DNA of 64,000 nucleotides. Origin: Cylicocyclus nassatus (taxonomy: Eukaryota > Nematoda > Chromadorea > Rhabditida > Strongylidae). The notes under the pieces were generated by a model that had not been told where the DNA came from, did no database searches, and worked only from the letters and a program-made list of their open reading frames with translations. Shown one piece after another: positions 1-12,550 of this stretch. The position numbers were made by a program, and so were the translations under genes. The DNA lies in assembly GCA_958299035.1 (NCBI GenBank), contig CATQJL010000316.1, positions 34,785,441 through 34,849,440 of the forward strand. Reading direction: 5' to 3'. The stretch's first letter is position 1. Each line of letters starts with the position of its first letter.

Positions 1-708
1 GGGCCGCATGCACTAACATCCCCGCGGGGAGGGGATCGCAGCTCAAAAGAAAGCTTCATATTTTGAAGTTCCAGATACCTGGATTTAACGTTGTGTAATC
101 CGTAAGTATTCCTACTACCCTTCACTATGAACATGTTGAACAGGAGCGAAAAACTGTACGAACCGCATTTTCCAGCTTTTGTATGTCCCTGATGATCCCC
201 GGCGCTTTTCTTTAGATTCATTTTTCTTTCTCCGAAGTTAACGAAAAACCTCCAAAGTTGTGCAGATTATCTAAACCGACAGTGCTAAGCATGTTGCTGA
301 TAAGAACAAATGATGTTTTGAAGTCATGAAATTGTCGATGATCCACAGGTCGAAATTTGAGGTTCGCCGAAAAATTCGACTTTTCAAAAACTGATTTGTT
401 CTCATCAGCAACATGCTTAGCACTGTTGTGTTAGATGCTCAGTACAACTTTGGAAGGTTTTCGTTAATTTCGGAGAAAGAAAAATGACTTTAAAGAAAAG
501 CGTCGGGGATCATCAGGGACCATACAAAAGCTGGAAAATGCGGTTCGTACAGCTTCTCGCTCCTGTTCAACATGTTCATAGTGAAGGGTAGTAGGAATAC
601 TTACGGACAGGTACACAATGTGAAATCCAGGTATCTGGAGTTTCGAAATATAAGCTTTCTGTTAAGCTGCGATCCCCTCCCCAGCGGGGAGGTTAGTGCA
701 TGCGGCCC
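1..708. mobile_element. Foldback MITE with 310-bp inverted arms
   Basis: The left arm (1-310) is the imperfect reverse complement of the right arm (about 392-708), around an 80-bp loop. The termini read GGGCCGCATGCACTAAC and its complement, each followed by a GC-rich block with CCCGCGGGGAGG. There is no transposase ORF, so this is a non-autonomous palindromic element. The window begins at or just inside its left end, so no target duplication can be checked. The 127-codon minus-strand frame over 601-984 runs from unique sequence into the right arm and is not a gene. Confidence 0.85.
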
Positions 709-1429
709 ATAGACTGAAAGGGTTTCACTCGACAATGAATCGATTTTTCCAGCATCGTAGACGAGCGAAAAAACGGAATCCAGATCAAATGAACCATATC
801 TGCAATGAATTACGGTAGCAAAGAAGAGAACTTTGAAAACAAAAAAGTGATGACAAAGGAACCGAAAAGCCTTGCATCTAGTGCCAATAGGCTCTCGCTC
901 TCCAAGGACAAAATCTGACACGGTGCGCTTCGGCTGCAATAGCGGCAACGGCGCGAAAGCAGCTACCGGCTGCAAAAGCGACAACCGGCGCGGTTCCGGC
1001 GCGGTCTGGAGGCTCCCTAAAACGCAACGAGAGTGTTTTAGACGTGATCAGGAGGTCAAATCTCTCTAGACCGAGTTTCAGCCAAAACTGAGATTTCACC
1101 CCTCTGCAGTATACCTACCATGACTCAGTGAAATCGCCTCAAAATGCCGAAGGAGTATGATATTGGTATTCAGCATGTCAATTAGCCCCCCCCTCAAAGT
1201 TTCAGCGAAATCCATGATTTTAGCTTCTTATGTGTACCCAACGTAAACCCAGAAAATGGCGCTATCGCGCAAAATGACTACGATATTCGTCATCAGCGGC
1301 TTTAACCCCATGTACCGACTTTGAGCAAGATCCATCATAAAAACATTTTAAGGCCGGATAGCCGAATAGCGCCATCAGTTTTCAGAATTATCCTTACTTT
1401 TACCGGTTTTATTGCTTTTTTTGCAGAGT
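709..1429. other. No gene seen; possible transposon interior
   Basis: I find no convincing exon here. A phrase near 1170-1190 (AGCATGTCAATTAGCC) recurs in variant form near 21,098 and 22,343, inside the two hAT-type elements. Part of this stretch may therefore be an old relative of their interiors. A C8 run lies at 1186-1193. Confidence 0.4.
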
Positions 1430-1599
1430 TTGAGCTACGGAGCTGGGGGTTGTTGGGGGAGGTAGGTGGGCATGCTAATCACTAACACAGCGGGAATAGG
1501 GATTTGCATGTAGAAGTGGGTACAATGAAAGGTTTTACAGGGATAAGACCTTAATCATAGCATTGACAGGGCCGGGCGGAGCCGGGTAAGCCAGCTAGT
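1430..1599 (-). repeat. Dispersed repeat, copy 1 (reverse orientation)
   Basis: On the minus strand this begins ACTAGCTGGCTTACCCGGCT and continues through a GCTCGGCCCTGTC block. It matches the start of the repeat at 16,899-17,360 on the plus strand. The far end carries the same 'cCCCCAGCTCCGTAGCT' phrase as the internal tandem unit of that copy. It is probably a dispersed retro- or Helitron-related repeat; the class is not decided. Confidence 0.65.
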
Positions 1600-2169
1600 G
1601 TTCATAAAACAGTATACATCACATGAAAACGCCACTTCGACCAAGGCTTCCGTTGCTAGAGTATCTTTTGACCTACAATTCTTTTGGTTACACTAACAAT
1701 GTGTTGCAAAAGCATTCATTCAAGACCATAGTGGAATTTACCACAAAAATTTTATTGAGGGGACTTTGATGCAGAATCAGAGGTCTTATTCACAGCCCAG
1801 TTTGAGGAAAGCGCTTGTCGGTGATAGTTAGATTTCATTGATGGTGATGGCTCAACTCTCCGTTGAAACAAGACGTTCGCATTCGCCGAATTCTTTGCTT
1901 TGGAGGGGGGGGGGGAGAAAATAAAATTTGATAAATCTGAAATTTGAAATAAATCTCCTGAGAAACTTTATAAAACTTCTCGTATTTTTTTGCAATATGC
2001 CGAAATTCTTCCTACTTGGCTACTTAATTTCTATAAGATTTATGTATTCAATGTATCTTTTGATTTATACGGAATTCATTAATTCATTTTGCTCATTTAC
2101 AAATACGATCAAGTTACTTGCGTAATTAAGCGGTTCAAAAAATCATTTTCTAAAAACTCTATTTATAGG
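1600..2169. other. No gene seen
   Basis: AT-rich sequence with an 11-base G run at 1905-1915. The 65-codon frame at 1928-2125 is Phe/Ile/Leu-rich, as expected from AT-rich DNA, and has no splice or family support. Confidence 0.5.
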
Positions 2170-2511
2170 TTAACGGCGCCGTCCACCCTAAATTGAGAGT
2201 GTTGAGCTTTTGGCAGCATATAATAGTGGGCCCCCTATCAACCCAATGCTCAAGTCGCGGCGCAAAATGCCGCTTCGGACGAGAAAATCGCTTCGGCATA
2301 GTAAAGATGCACGAGGATCCCCATCCATGCCCGCCCATTTGTGCGCGCCCATCCGATCACCGTTCCGGAAAGCCGGCCTGTGGGTTCTCCAAAACAGGGA
2401 TTGTCAGGGTTTTCGCGCATTCTTGACTTCATATTCGGAATCAGGGACATGAAAAGGCCCTGAAACGACAAAAACATGGGAGTCGAGAATCTGGGTGGAC
2501 GGTGCCTTTAA
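2170..2511. mobile_element. MITE with TTAA at both ends
   Basis: Inverted ends CGGCGCCGTCCACCC (left) and GGGTGGACGGTGCCT (right) are each bordered by TTAA (2170-2173 and 2508-2511). The interior is GC-richer than the flanks and has no transposase. TTAA target duplication is typical of piggyBac-class elements. The end sequence, read inward as AGGCACCGTCCACCC, resembles those of the elements at 3563, 4734 and 27,769, so these may be one superfamily. Confidence 0.75.
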
Positions 2512-2529
2512 GACCTCGAAAACCGAAAT

Positions 2530-2580
2530 TATAGGTTCGTCCTCATCTTGACAAATTGTCAAGATGAGGACGAACCTATA
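2530..2580. repeat. Perfect 23-bp inverted repeat
   Basis: Two perfect 23-bp arms (2530-2552 and 2558-2580) flank a 5-bp AAATT spacer. The stem centres on TCATCTTGAC/GTCAAGATGA. It lies 18 bp right of the TTAA element. It has no T-run or gene context that would make it a terminator. Confidence 0.9.
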
Positions 2581-3562
2581 AATTCAGTTTCTATAAAGAG
2601 TGTTCCTTTTATATCACCTTTCCTGAGATGCCTTTTTTTACAGTGCATTTTTGGAACCCAAACATCAAAAAAATCTACCAAAACCTGCTGCAATTGTCAA
2701 ATACTTATGCAAACATTTGTTTACATGATAAAGTAACTGCGATCTTTGCTTGCGATTTCCATCAAGATCAAAAGCGCGTTTTTCATGAAGTAAAAAGACT
2801 GCGGAGCAGATAACATCTGTAGGAGTAAAGCGAGAACAGGACTTTTTTCGAAGCAAGCAGCCTTGTGTCCGTTTTGTGAATGAAAGAAAAATCGCGTGAT
2901 GGAACTATGCTGAAAAAGGGCTTGAGAATAAAACGATTCGAAAGCATAGAAAGTTCGACTCATTCGAACAACAACTGGTTTTCGTGTCCCACTTCGACAA
3001 AACATTCTGTCACATGTGCAACGATACAAAAATATCTGTAATTTGTTGCGATGATGCACTTTTTGCAATCACTCAGAGAGGTGTTCTTGTCATATGATTG
3101 ACAAGTTCCAAATATAAATGACGCAACGATACCTGACGTTGTTGTGTGAAATTGCGAAATGATCTGACCGATCAGGTCGAAAGCAAATTTCATTGCATTT
3201 CCTTTTATTTTGCTGGCAAAGCAAAAGATTTTGCGAAATCACCTGACGTCTACAAAGAAGACAACAACTACATATAATAGTCGGAGTCATTATAACGCGA
3301 TGTACGGTGATATCAAAAGATTCTACAATTGCTTACTTTCCAAATTTTCTTCGTATCGAGTACTTATTTTTTATCATTTCATTCCTTTAGATATGGCTTG
3401 TAGGTAAACTCCCATCAGCTCAGTTGAACTGCGCCGACGTCCTCGGCTCAACTTTGTAACTTAAATTTACGCGAGTTCATGCTTAAATTTTATTTAAGGA
3501 ATTTAAGGTGACAGAAAAGATTCTGATCACGTATCGCGGTGGGCTCATCGCGCTATCGTAAG
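2581..3562. other. No gene seen
   Basis: Several overlapping 60-115 codon frames on both strands lack splice signals or recognisable composition. A short inverted phrase around TCAGTTGAACT/CGGCTCAACT lies near 3418-3455. I see no supported feature. Confidence 0.4.
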
Positions 3563-3985
3563 TTCAAAGGCAGTGGCTCGGCAAAATCGAACACCTCCAA
3601 ATTTTCATACGGAAGGTTGCTTGCACCCCAAAATCAGAACAGAGCAGGTCTAGCTCACAGCATGCTGTCCTGCCTAAAAAATTGCCCCTGAACTCGTGCG
3701 CGCAAGGCATTCTTACACGCGCCTGGACGAGCTTGCGGTATCCCTCACACCGTCAGAGGCGGCATGCCTTGATGCTATGAACGTGAGGGTCCCACAACGA
3801 CTCTACGTCCCTGTTCATCGCGGGAAGCGTTCCATTCGTTCAAATTCAAGATGGGAAGCCTTGGGAAATGCTGGTTTTCGCCATTTTCGCGCTCCTAAAA
3901 ACGAATTTTCGAAATCAGCGCGTCGAATTACCCCAGGTAAGCGAAAAAACCACAGGTTGAAGAATTGCCGAGCCACTGCCCTTAA
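3563..3985. mobile_element. MITE, AAGGCAGTG-end family, copy A
   Basis: The left end TTCAAAGGCAGTGGCTCGGC is mirrored by the right end GCCGAGCCACTGCCCTTAA. The right end carries an intact TTAA (3982-3985); the left has a one-base variant, TTCA. There is no transposase. A 101-codon frame over 3696-4001 crosses the element's right boundary and is treated as chance. Confidence 0.75.
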
Positions 3986-4733
3986 GTCACGTTACAGATA
4001 ATCACGATTGGTGTGCAAAAACATTTAGAAGAACCCCGTAAGTTGCTGGTGAGTAGTTTGAGGGGACGCAGGTTATTAGAAGTTAATATGTACGTGCAAG
4101 ACACTTATAGTCGTGTGATTTGTTATGTTGGAAGGTACAGAGGTTCCGTTCCTTTTACGCTCACATGCGTCACTTATTGAACTTATCGTCGGTAAATGAA
4201 TGACGCTTCTCATTGAAAGTTCGGCACAGCAAGGTGAACCAGGCTAATCATGGTTGGCTGAGATTTCCTTGCGCCAAGCTTGACTGAGGCAGCTTTACTA
4301 CTGAGCTTTTGCTAAGAGCACGGAATTCGGCGTGAAGCACGTGCACTTTCTATCTCAAGACAAAACTCGGTCGGTCTTGCAAGAACCCAAGATTGTTATT
4401 CAAGGGTTTCGTAATCTTAAGCAGCTTCTAGCACAACCATGAATTAGTGGCTCTAAGGTTGCACTTACTGATCCAGAGTTTCGGGAGCAGTTCCAACACA
4501 GCGCTCAATTTGAACGCCGTGCTGAAACTGGTCCCGAACTTTTGGATCAATATGAACGCAGCCTAATGGATAACAAAAGGACTTAGCAGCAAGCACAGGG
4601 ATTGATGTACCATTGTACACCTGGTCTATCGTTGACAGCAGAAGCATTACGTTTAAGTTCTGCTTCATCCTCTCGTGCAACTAAGACCAGATTAGAGAAC
4701 CCATGAGGGAGGCGATAGCTCCAATTCTGGCCG
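3986..4733. other. No supported gene
   Basis: A 71-codon minus-strand frame (4465-4680) has unremarkable composition and no family I recognise. Nothing else stands out. Confidence 0.4.
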
Positions 4734-5088
4734 TCAAAGGCAGCTCGGTGAAATTTCGCTGTTCAGTTTTTACCTATTCGGAGCCTTCTTGCCATGTGAA
4801 GCCCATATCTGGGCTTTTCAGTGCATGAAAGGGTCGAAAATGAGCCTTTTCGAAGCTTCCCAGGTCCGGATTCAGTGAAAATATGTGGAGGTCTTCCGCG
4901 CGCCTACCTCGTTTCGGATTCCGCCCACTTACACGTACTTTCCACTGAAAGCGGACCTAAAGAGCATAGAAAATGCTCGATTTGCCATTTTCATGCGCTG
5001 AAAAACCCAGATATGAGTTCCTTATGGCGAGAAGGCTCTGAGAAGGTGAAACTGGAAAACGAAATTTTGCCGGGACACTGTTTTTTAA
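4734..5088. mobile_element. MITE, AAGGCAGTG-end family, copy B
   Basis: Long imperfect inverted arms: the left arm contains GAGCCTTCTTGCCAT and CATATCTGGGCTTTTCAG, and the right arm contains their complements. The outer right end, on the minus strand, reads TTAAAAAACAGTGTCCCGGC, close to the ends at 3563 and 28,476. An intact TTAA is at 5085-5088. Non-autonomous. Confidence 0.7.
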
Positions 5089-8017
5089 ACTCGTAAAGCT
5101 AAGGCAATAGTCACGAGTTTGAAGAGAAAGCATCAAGCACTTGGATGAAAAAGCTTCTAGTTCGCTGTAGCAAATAAGGTAACTCTTTTCAAAAGCTTCG
5201 AAGTCTACTGTAGCGGTAGTCATGTTCACGATATTACACATTTGCCTATCCACTGCAGATTACCCGAAGAAAAGTAAGCCAAAAAGTGGGAAGAAGTCAA
5301 CTTGAGATGCTGCCTAATCGTCTACGATTCTGTTGTGCTCACTGACATTAAATCAGCCACTTTGTTTAACCTAGAATCACTATTTCCTTCCAAAACAATT
5401 ATCCTTTGTCTTCTAGAGTTAGAAACCAAATATAATGATACCTCAAACTTTGTTTTAGTGCTGTTATCCGCATGTTTGGATCTAGCGCTTCATCGTGGCG
5501 GTTTTTACAAAGGATGCCAGCCGCGAAAAGCGATCAAGGTAGCGCAAGCCCTAATCGTGTCAAACTTGTTACTGAAGAAATCATTCATAATCATTACTGG
5601 AGAAGTTTTAGTTTATTCCGACATATAGCAGTGAGTGGTAGAGGATGGTGAGTGTGTTCACGATTTTGTGATAATCTCATATAGTGAGAGCGGGCTATGA
5701 TCAAATTCCGCACGGACCTGTGTCGTGATGTCGCGATGCGACACAGCGGAATAATAGTTTTCCCGGTGAGTGACCACGTTTTAATTTGATTTACGGCACT
5801 GAGCCCTGCAGATGTCGTCAATCCACCTTTCCTAGTAGAGGACCGTGTTACCGCAACACCAGAGAGCCCTCCTTTCCCACAATAAAGTGAGGCATGGACC
5901 TAGTAAAATGGTCCCGCTGAGCGGTACGATTCCCAACGCGACTGCATACGGTAAGTAGTCCTCGACGACAATATTTGGTGTAACTAGTACTTGATCTCTT
6001 TGATGTTCAAGATCGTGAAATGAAGTTAATGAAGTTATTGAGCCATATACTTCCACAGCCGTGCCACCTCAGCATCCAGCTTTTGGCAGCTTGAAGTGAC
6101 TAGAGAACTCCGCATAGGAAGCCCATTGCGTGAACAGGGCGGCAGGCTTAATTTGACAATTCAAACGTGACGTTCCAATGGGAGAAAATTTACCAACTTG
6201 GTGTTGAACTTCTGTCCCACCCACTGTTCTCTCCGGGCCCCTCTCCAACGAACTTACATCCCAAAAAATTAGAGCTTTATGTGCGCGGACAGAATTTGGA
6301 AGAGACCCTATTTTAATATGACTACGCCAGATTTTCGAATCCAGAAGTTCAATTTGACGGGCATAAAAACGCGTTGCAAAAATGTATAAATGAGCATAGT
6401 TTCTACTTCTAATCGAAACTCTTATTCCTGAGCAGAGAGATTTTTATTCTCACGTCGTTTGTCTAAAGATAACTGACGCGAGTAATAAGTCTTGAAGAGG
6501 AAAAAAATATCATCAAGAGCATATAAACTGCAGAGTGGCACTCGAATGGATCCGTGAAGGGTCGATTATTTTGACTTTGCCGAAGGTATATTGAAGTAGG
6601 GATTATCAGACTAAAATTCTCTTACATAGAATCAATTACATAAAGTGCCCAAAGACGTGAGGGGAGACTACTTCGACTGGCCCGACCATCTGGGAAAACC
6701 AACGAGATTTTAGCTTCAACGGTATTGCTGACTATTTATATGAAATGTTCAAAGTTGAAATCATCCTTTTTCGAAGTTTTTTATGTCCATCGGTAGAAGA
6801 ATCTGATTGTATATAATAAGCACAAGGAGCATAACTGTTGCCAGCGAGGTGACAAACTCGTTGCAGGATGAAGATAGATTGGATCAAAGTGAAATGAAAA
6901 TAGTAATTGCATAGTTGGAGAGTATACAATATTTTGAGTTGTTCATAAGAAAGACTTTGCACGAAATTTTGTTATAAAGAATGAGAAGCGCCCTCTAAGT
7001 TTAAAAATTTTGCTGAGCTTTGATAATAACATAGTTATAATGGCTGATTCGATGAATATTGATCTGCTTATGTATAGTTATCTAAGCCAGTGTAGCCACC
7101 TGTAGCTGCAGTCATGTTGAACGTATCTCAAAAGGATGGAGAGGCTTGCCCATTGCTTCTTTGCTTAGCGATGAAGACAAAAAAGACTGGAAGTATGTTT
7201 ATAAATCAGTAAATTAGTTTTTTGTGTATTATTTTATAATGGTACTTTACAAATGGGCAGTATGGTTCTAACAGGCCTTAACGATAACTGAGAATCATAA
7301 TTGTATTTTGATTTTTTTTGCAATCAAACGTTCATTTGTATCCAACAACGAGCTTCTTCTTAGCGTGTCTGACTCTGCGCCACTTACAAAGAACAATGGG
7401 ACGTTTGAAGAATAGGGTTTCATAATTTCCATGTTATTTTAGACTCGTAGAGATTCATTTGGGGGCCGAGAAGACCTGTAATTCGCAAAAAACCTCAAGA
7501 ATTGAATTCTGGTACTTACTGCTTTTACGTCATGTAACTTCATCTTTGATTTTAGAAGAAACCGCGGAGTGCCCACTTTTTTTACAGCCTAATTTTACTC
7601 CCCATGAGGAGACCATATGATAGTTGCTTGTGCGATCTTATACGAAGACTAAAATCAACTGTCGCTTTTCAGACATAAGTTGCAGTAATGTTGTTTTAAG
7701 TTCTTCAAAAATGTGACAAAAACCATTCAAAACGCTTAAAAACTTGTAAAAATCGAGTTTTGGACATGCTGAGTTCATTACACTTGCTTGTTCGAAAACA
7801 CCTCTACACAACTTCTCAGAATTTTTCGAAAAATGGCGCAAATCGCAAGAGCGCTGTACGCTGAAATTTTCTACCGTAATCCTACAGCAATAAAGAGCAA
7901 TGAGTGTTTCGTTCAATACTGCAAATCTAAGTTGAAGCCTACTCTATCGAATGGTACTTGAAGCTAATCAAAAGACTCTGTGGGAAGAAAGTTACAACGA
8001 TCAAAAAGTGTGTACTT

Positions 8018-8036
8018 ACTTTTGGGACACCCTGTA
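8018..8036 (-). mobile_element. Solo mariner-type terminus
   Basis: The plus strand reads ACTTTTGGGACACCCTGTA followed by TAATATA. The reverse, TACAGGGTGTCCCAAAAGT, is the classic terminus of many mariner-family elements. Read outward-in, the element would extend toward lower coordinates (about 7.6-8.0 kb). I could not find the opposite terminus, so this is probably a truncated copy. Confidence 0.55.
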
Positions 8037-11000
8037 TAATATATTGTAACAGTAGCAGAAATTGTGAAATTCATGGACTTGAGAGCGTACCTCTGATGAT
8101 GTAATCGTTTGGGATAAGCTTGAAGAAATGGGTGATAAGTTGTACAACTCTGGAATCCCGAAATTTCCTGTTTTGAATGATCGGAAACTTGTACGCCACT
8201 GTGAAGCTTTGATTATTTCCATCCTGTAGCACAAGCATTCTTTTTATTTCTGACGGTTTTTACCATTTGTTTCTCGTTATCATCACGGTGCACAAAGCTT
8301 CTCATCGCAGTTTCGTTAAAGGCGGAAATCGGGAAAAATTTCGACTTCCAAGTTTGTCTACCCCTTTCGACGTCTCTGATTCCAAACCTGAACTGAGAAT
8401 TGCGTGAAATCTCCGAAAATCCCGGAATATATAATGAAGAATATCCGGAACCCGTTTTTGGAAAGCGTGGACTAGTATTCCAGCGGTAATGTGTTATGGT
8501 GCAACGTAAAAACATGTATCACAGACAGTGATACCTTGCCGGCTCAACCTGAAATTGGTGCGCGCAAGCTTTGGGGTCGTCCGTACAGGTGTTAGAGGAG
8601 CAAAAGATGGAAGAAGAGCGGCGCTTAGCATTCCCACCTGGCTTTCAAAATTCACATTTTCGGAGCGACTATAGATAGGTTATAGATCATAAGGTAGTTG
8701 ATTCAAAGATAACTGAATCATAGTTATGTTATATAACTACTAAACGGCAGGGTTCCCTAGGAAATTGAAAATATGAAATTGAATGAATTAGTAACAGTGT
8801 AGTAAGGTAAACAATACAATTATTTAGGAAAACTTTATGTGTAGATCATTTTATTCATATATCCTTTCAAGTTAGCATATATTGTTAATTTTCACCAAGT
8901 ATGTGATTTGAACCATTTTACCGGCTATGGATTTCCCAAAGATTGGCATAGTTATAACTAAGACGGAAAACCAACGGATGGTGTGCACTTTGCACATCAG
9001 CAAGCCACAAGAAATCCTCCAAATCACAACGTCTATGACAGAGGCGTGCGCTAGCCATGAGTGGGCGAACCAGTCGATGCGATTCAGCATCCAACAAAAA
9101 AGGAGGTAGGGGAGGGATTTCGCGTATGCTCAACCATTTGTCGTTCGACTAACTCGATCAATTGATCAAATTTACAATCTCAGCAATAGGTGATGCGTAA
9201 CTACTTGTATTTAGGTGTACGGCGTCAAAGAAAGGGAGGCTAAATTCCAAGGGCAGATAAACTGCCGGCCCTGATCGACTGGATCAGAAAAGAAGATGGA
9301 TCGTCTGCTTAAAGATTTTGGGAGGGATATGTTGAAGTATGTGTAAAATATTTATGCATAGACATGGTGAATTTTTTATCGGAGTGCCAGATGACATGCA
9401 AGAATGGTTTGCATGGCCAGCATCTGCGGGTAAAAAAGAGACATTTTATTTGGAAGTATTTTGTTGCAACTGGTAAAAACAATCTGTATGATCACAACCG
9501 TAAGATGGTGAGGTAATAAACGGGGCTAGAGAAAAGACTCTGACTTTGATGGATCAGGACAGACTCGGGTAATGCAAAGAATCATCTTAGATTATACATA
9601 AGAAGAGTGATAAGACAGAAATACATGGAAGACAAAAGATGCGTTGATATCAATTATCGAAGAGCCTGATCAAAATAGGAAATTCGGATGTAGTTTTTGA
9701 AAGCATTTTCTGAAAATGTTGATTTTCAGAAAAATTTTTAGCCTTTGAAACCCGCAGTGGCTGCTTTCGTGTATGAATAAACGTCAGTGATTGGAATAGT
9801 ATGCCTCTTGATATATTGATGAGCTAAGAAGAGAGAAAATCAATAGAAGTGAGACTTAGTATGGATTGAGATTTGAATAGTAATGTAGCATGCAGGATGA
9901 GTGAAGAAAATGCGTTTGCCAGGTTTCGAGGACTTGGATGAATGTCCGAACGAAGATGGACATGCAACGCAATAGTTGACTATAAAGACAACTGTGTTCC
10001 AGTTGAATTGCTTTCATGCAAGTTAAGCACAATGAATTTAGTTAAATATTTGTTAACATGGACCTGAAGAACAAGTGAGAATTTCGAAATGTTCTACATA
10101 TCATGGAGCATAAAACATTTTGGGAATTTACAACACAATGTAGTGAAGACAATTTTGAACGAGATGTAGAGAAATGAATTGTTCTGACCAATAATGCATA
10201 GGGAGTACTAAATGGTATTTGATCTATCAAATTAAGAAGGAAACAAAATTGAGAATGAAATCAAATACGATTGAATGAATGGTCGGAAGAAGTTACTGGA
10301 AGAGATCTAAGAGTAGGAACGAAACGGAGTGATGATGGTAATAATGATAATGTTTAGTGATCTCACACAAGTATATTGAATATCTTTACTTGTAGTTATG
10401 GTTACACTTCAGAAAGTTCGAATTCCAATTGTTCATTACTTTATTGCTGTCTAGACTTACAAGAAAAGCGTTTTTAGGCGAAGTGGCCTTTCCAATCGAG
10501 ACCTCTTTGTAGAACTTTGTAGAACATTGAACGTTGATTCTAATTCTGTCATCGTTATTCGCCAAGCGCCTTTGGAAGGCGAGTTATGACCAATTTTGAG
10601 TGGAGAAACTGAAAGCAATTGAGACAAAATCGTCCTGAATTGTCCAAATGTTCAGGTGGCCCTTCATTATCAGAGCCCTTCATTTAATAACTACTGTTAT
10701 CCTAACACTCAACACTGCTCTATTTGAGACCAAAAAAGACTGTAACCGTGACCTTTACAGAGATTCTGCGTTCATTTTTCGCTTCAGAAAACACTCATAA
10801 CTCGGCGTCTAAAAAAAATGGTATAGAAGTGAACTGGAACGGCCACTTCGACTAAACACGCCTCCCTTGTTAGTTGAGGGGCCTCTATCGAACTGTGTCT
10901 GTTATGTACCAGAGCGGATGCAGAGAGAGCAAGCCAGAAGAATGAGAAGTGTATGACTGTCACAAATATATATAGTTGACTTGTTGACATAAACAAATGG

Positions 11001-12449
11001 GATACCGTATCATATCATCAAGCTCATCATTCCTCAACAGTGTCAATATCTGAGGTAGGTCGTTTTTGCCCGGATCCCGCCTTTGAGTATACGTGTTGTT
11101 CGCATAGTCAATGTTCTGTTAGTCATTGATGAATGATTTGAAAATATAATTTGTTGTGCATCTCCGATTGAGCCAAGTCATTATCTGTATCTACCTGATT
11201 GTTATCATATCATGACGATAAACTCTTGAAGAACAAAATTTTGTTTCGAAAATCAAAAGATAGAGTAGATATGCAAAATTTGCCGGGCCGAGAAGGTAAA
11301 CTAGATGTGCAAAACCTGCCGGAAACACTCACAGATCACTCGAAGTAAAGTAAATAGAATTTGATGCTCTACTTGATAAGCTTCGCTTGCAGCCCGGCGA
11401 TAAGTGCTGTCTGGTAAACATCAAAAGAAAGCGTGGTCCAGTTTTAAATTTGGAACCTTTTTCATATTTTCAACGTATATTCACCCATTTTACAGCAAAT
11501 TTATCTCATCATCACTTTAGTCAGATTGAAAACATAGACGAAGGAAACGATCTGAGTTTCTGCGGATTGCGGATTTACAGAGATGAAGGTAAAAGAGTGC
11601 GGGTTATTGAAGTACTGTTTATTGGTCGTATGCACTTCTGCACCGCTCCGTCCCAGCGCTAATTACTCTGCCTCAAGGCGGCACTACTCACTCTGCCTTT
11701 CTAATAAACTAGCAGAGTTTTCAAATATTTCGATTTCCAAGAAAAGAATGGACATTTTCGAAATACAGAGGTGATGTTTTATTTACAAGACAAGAATCTG
11801 AAAAATATGATTTTTCGTCGCTATTTTATAATTTACTCGCCTTTTCAGTTCTCCAACCCAGCCGAAATTCTGAACGTGTAACTTGAAAACTTAAATATTT
11901 AAGCTAAATGTTACATTCTTGACTTCATTCAAAACCCACGATCGTTTTTGAACTTCTCTCTGGAAAAGTATTGCGTAACTCATCCGATTCAGAGCGTCTG
12001 CGTCTCTAACGACAGCTTAGCTCTCTCGCGGAGGAGCTGACCAATCAGAGGCCAGCAGTGAATAAGCTGCTAAGGCTAGCGGTGCACAAGGGCCGTCTCC
12101 CGTTTCCATAGCTTTTTTAATATCCTTACTTTCCTACAGCATTGAAAATCTTGCCTAAAGGAATCTTTGCGCTTATTTAGGACACGACTGTGAACATTTG
12201 TAGCAAGTATAAACAAGAATGAGCGAAAATGACTGCTCACAGTTTTCCCACAGATTCTTACCTCAAGCAGAAAACAGAAGATTGTCTAAAACGCTTGGTA
12301 AAAGGTCGAGGAAGCAAGATTGATGCGCGCGGGTGCAATACCATATCAAGTAACAATGACTCGCCTCTACATATTAACACAAGTTCAAATGAGAAGTCGA
12401 CTGCACCGGTAAAAATCTGCGAGCTCTTCCTCAAATTTCCAACACTGTA

Positions 12450-12550
12450 CAGGGTGCGGAGTGCTGTCCCTCAAAATAAAGTTCAAAAAATCGGCGTAGT
12501 TCACAGGTTTTTTGGTAAGTTTGACATAATTCCCAAGATAGGAATATATT
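12450..12550 (+). mobile_element. Fragment of the 151-bp CAGGGTGCGG MITE family
   Basis: After a TA, the sequence CAGGGTGCGG...GCTGTCCCTCA is followed by a body (AATCGGCGTAGTTCACAGG, then GGTAAGTTTGACATA) that matches the element at 40,274-40,424. The right terminus is not recognisable, so this copy is degraded or truncated. Confidence 0.65.

Noticed and set aside
601..984. 127-codon minus-strand ORF
   Set aside because: It overlaps the right arm of the palindromic element at 1-708.
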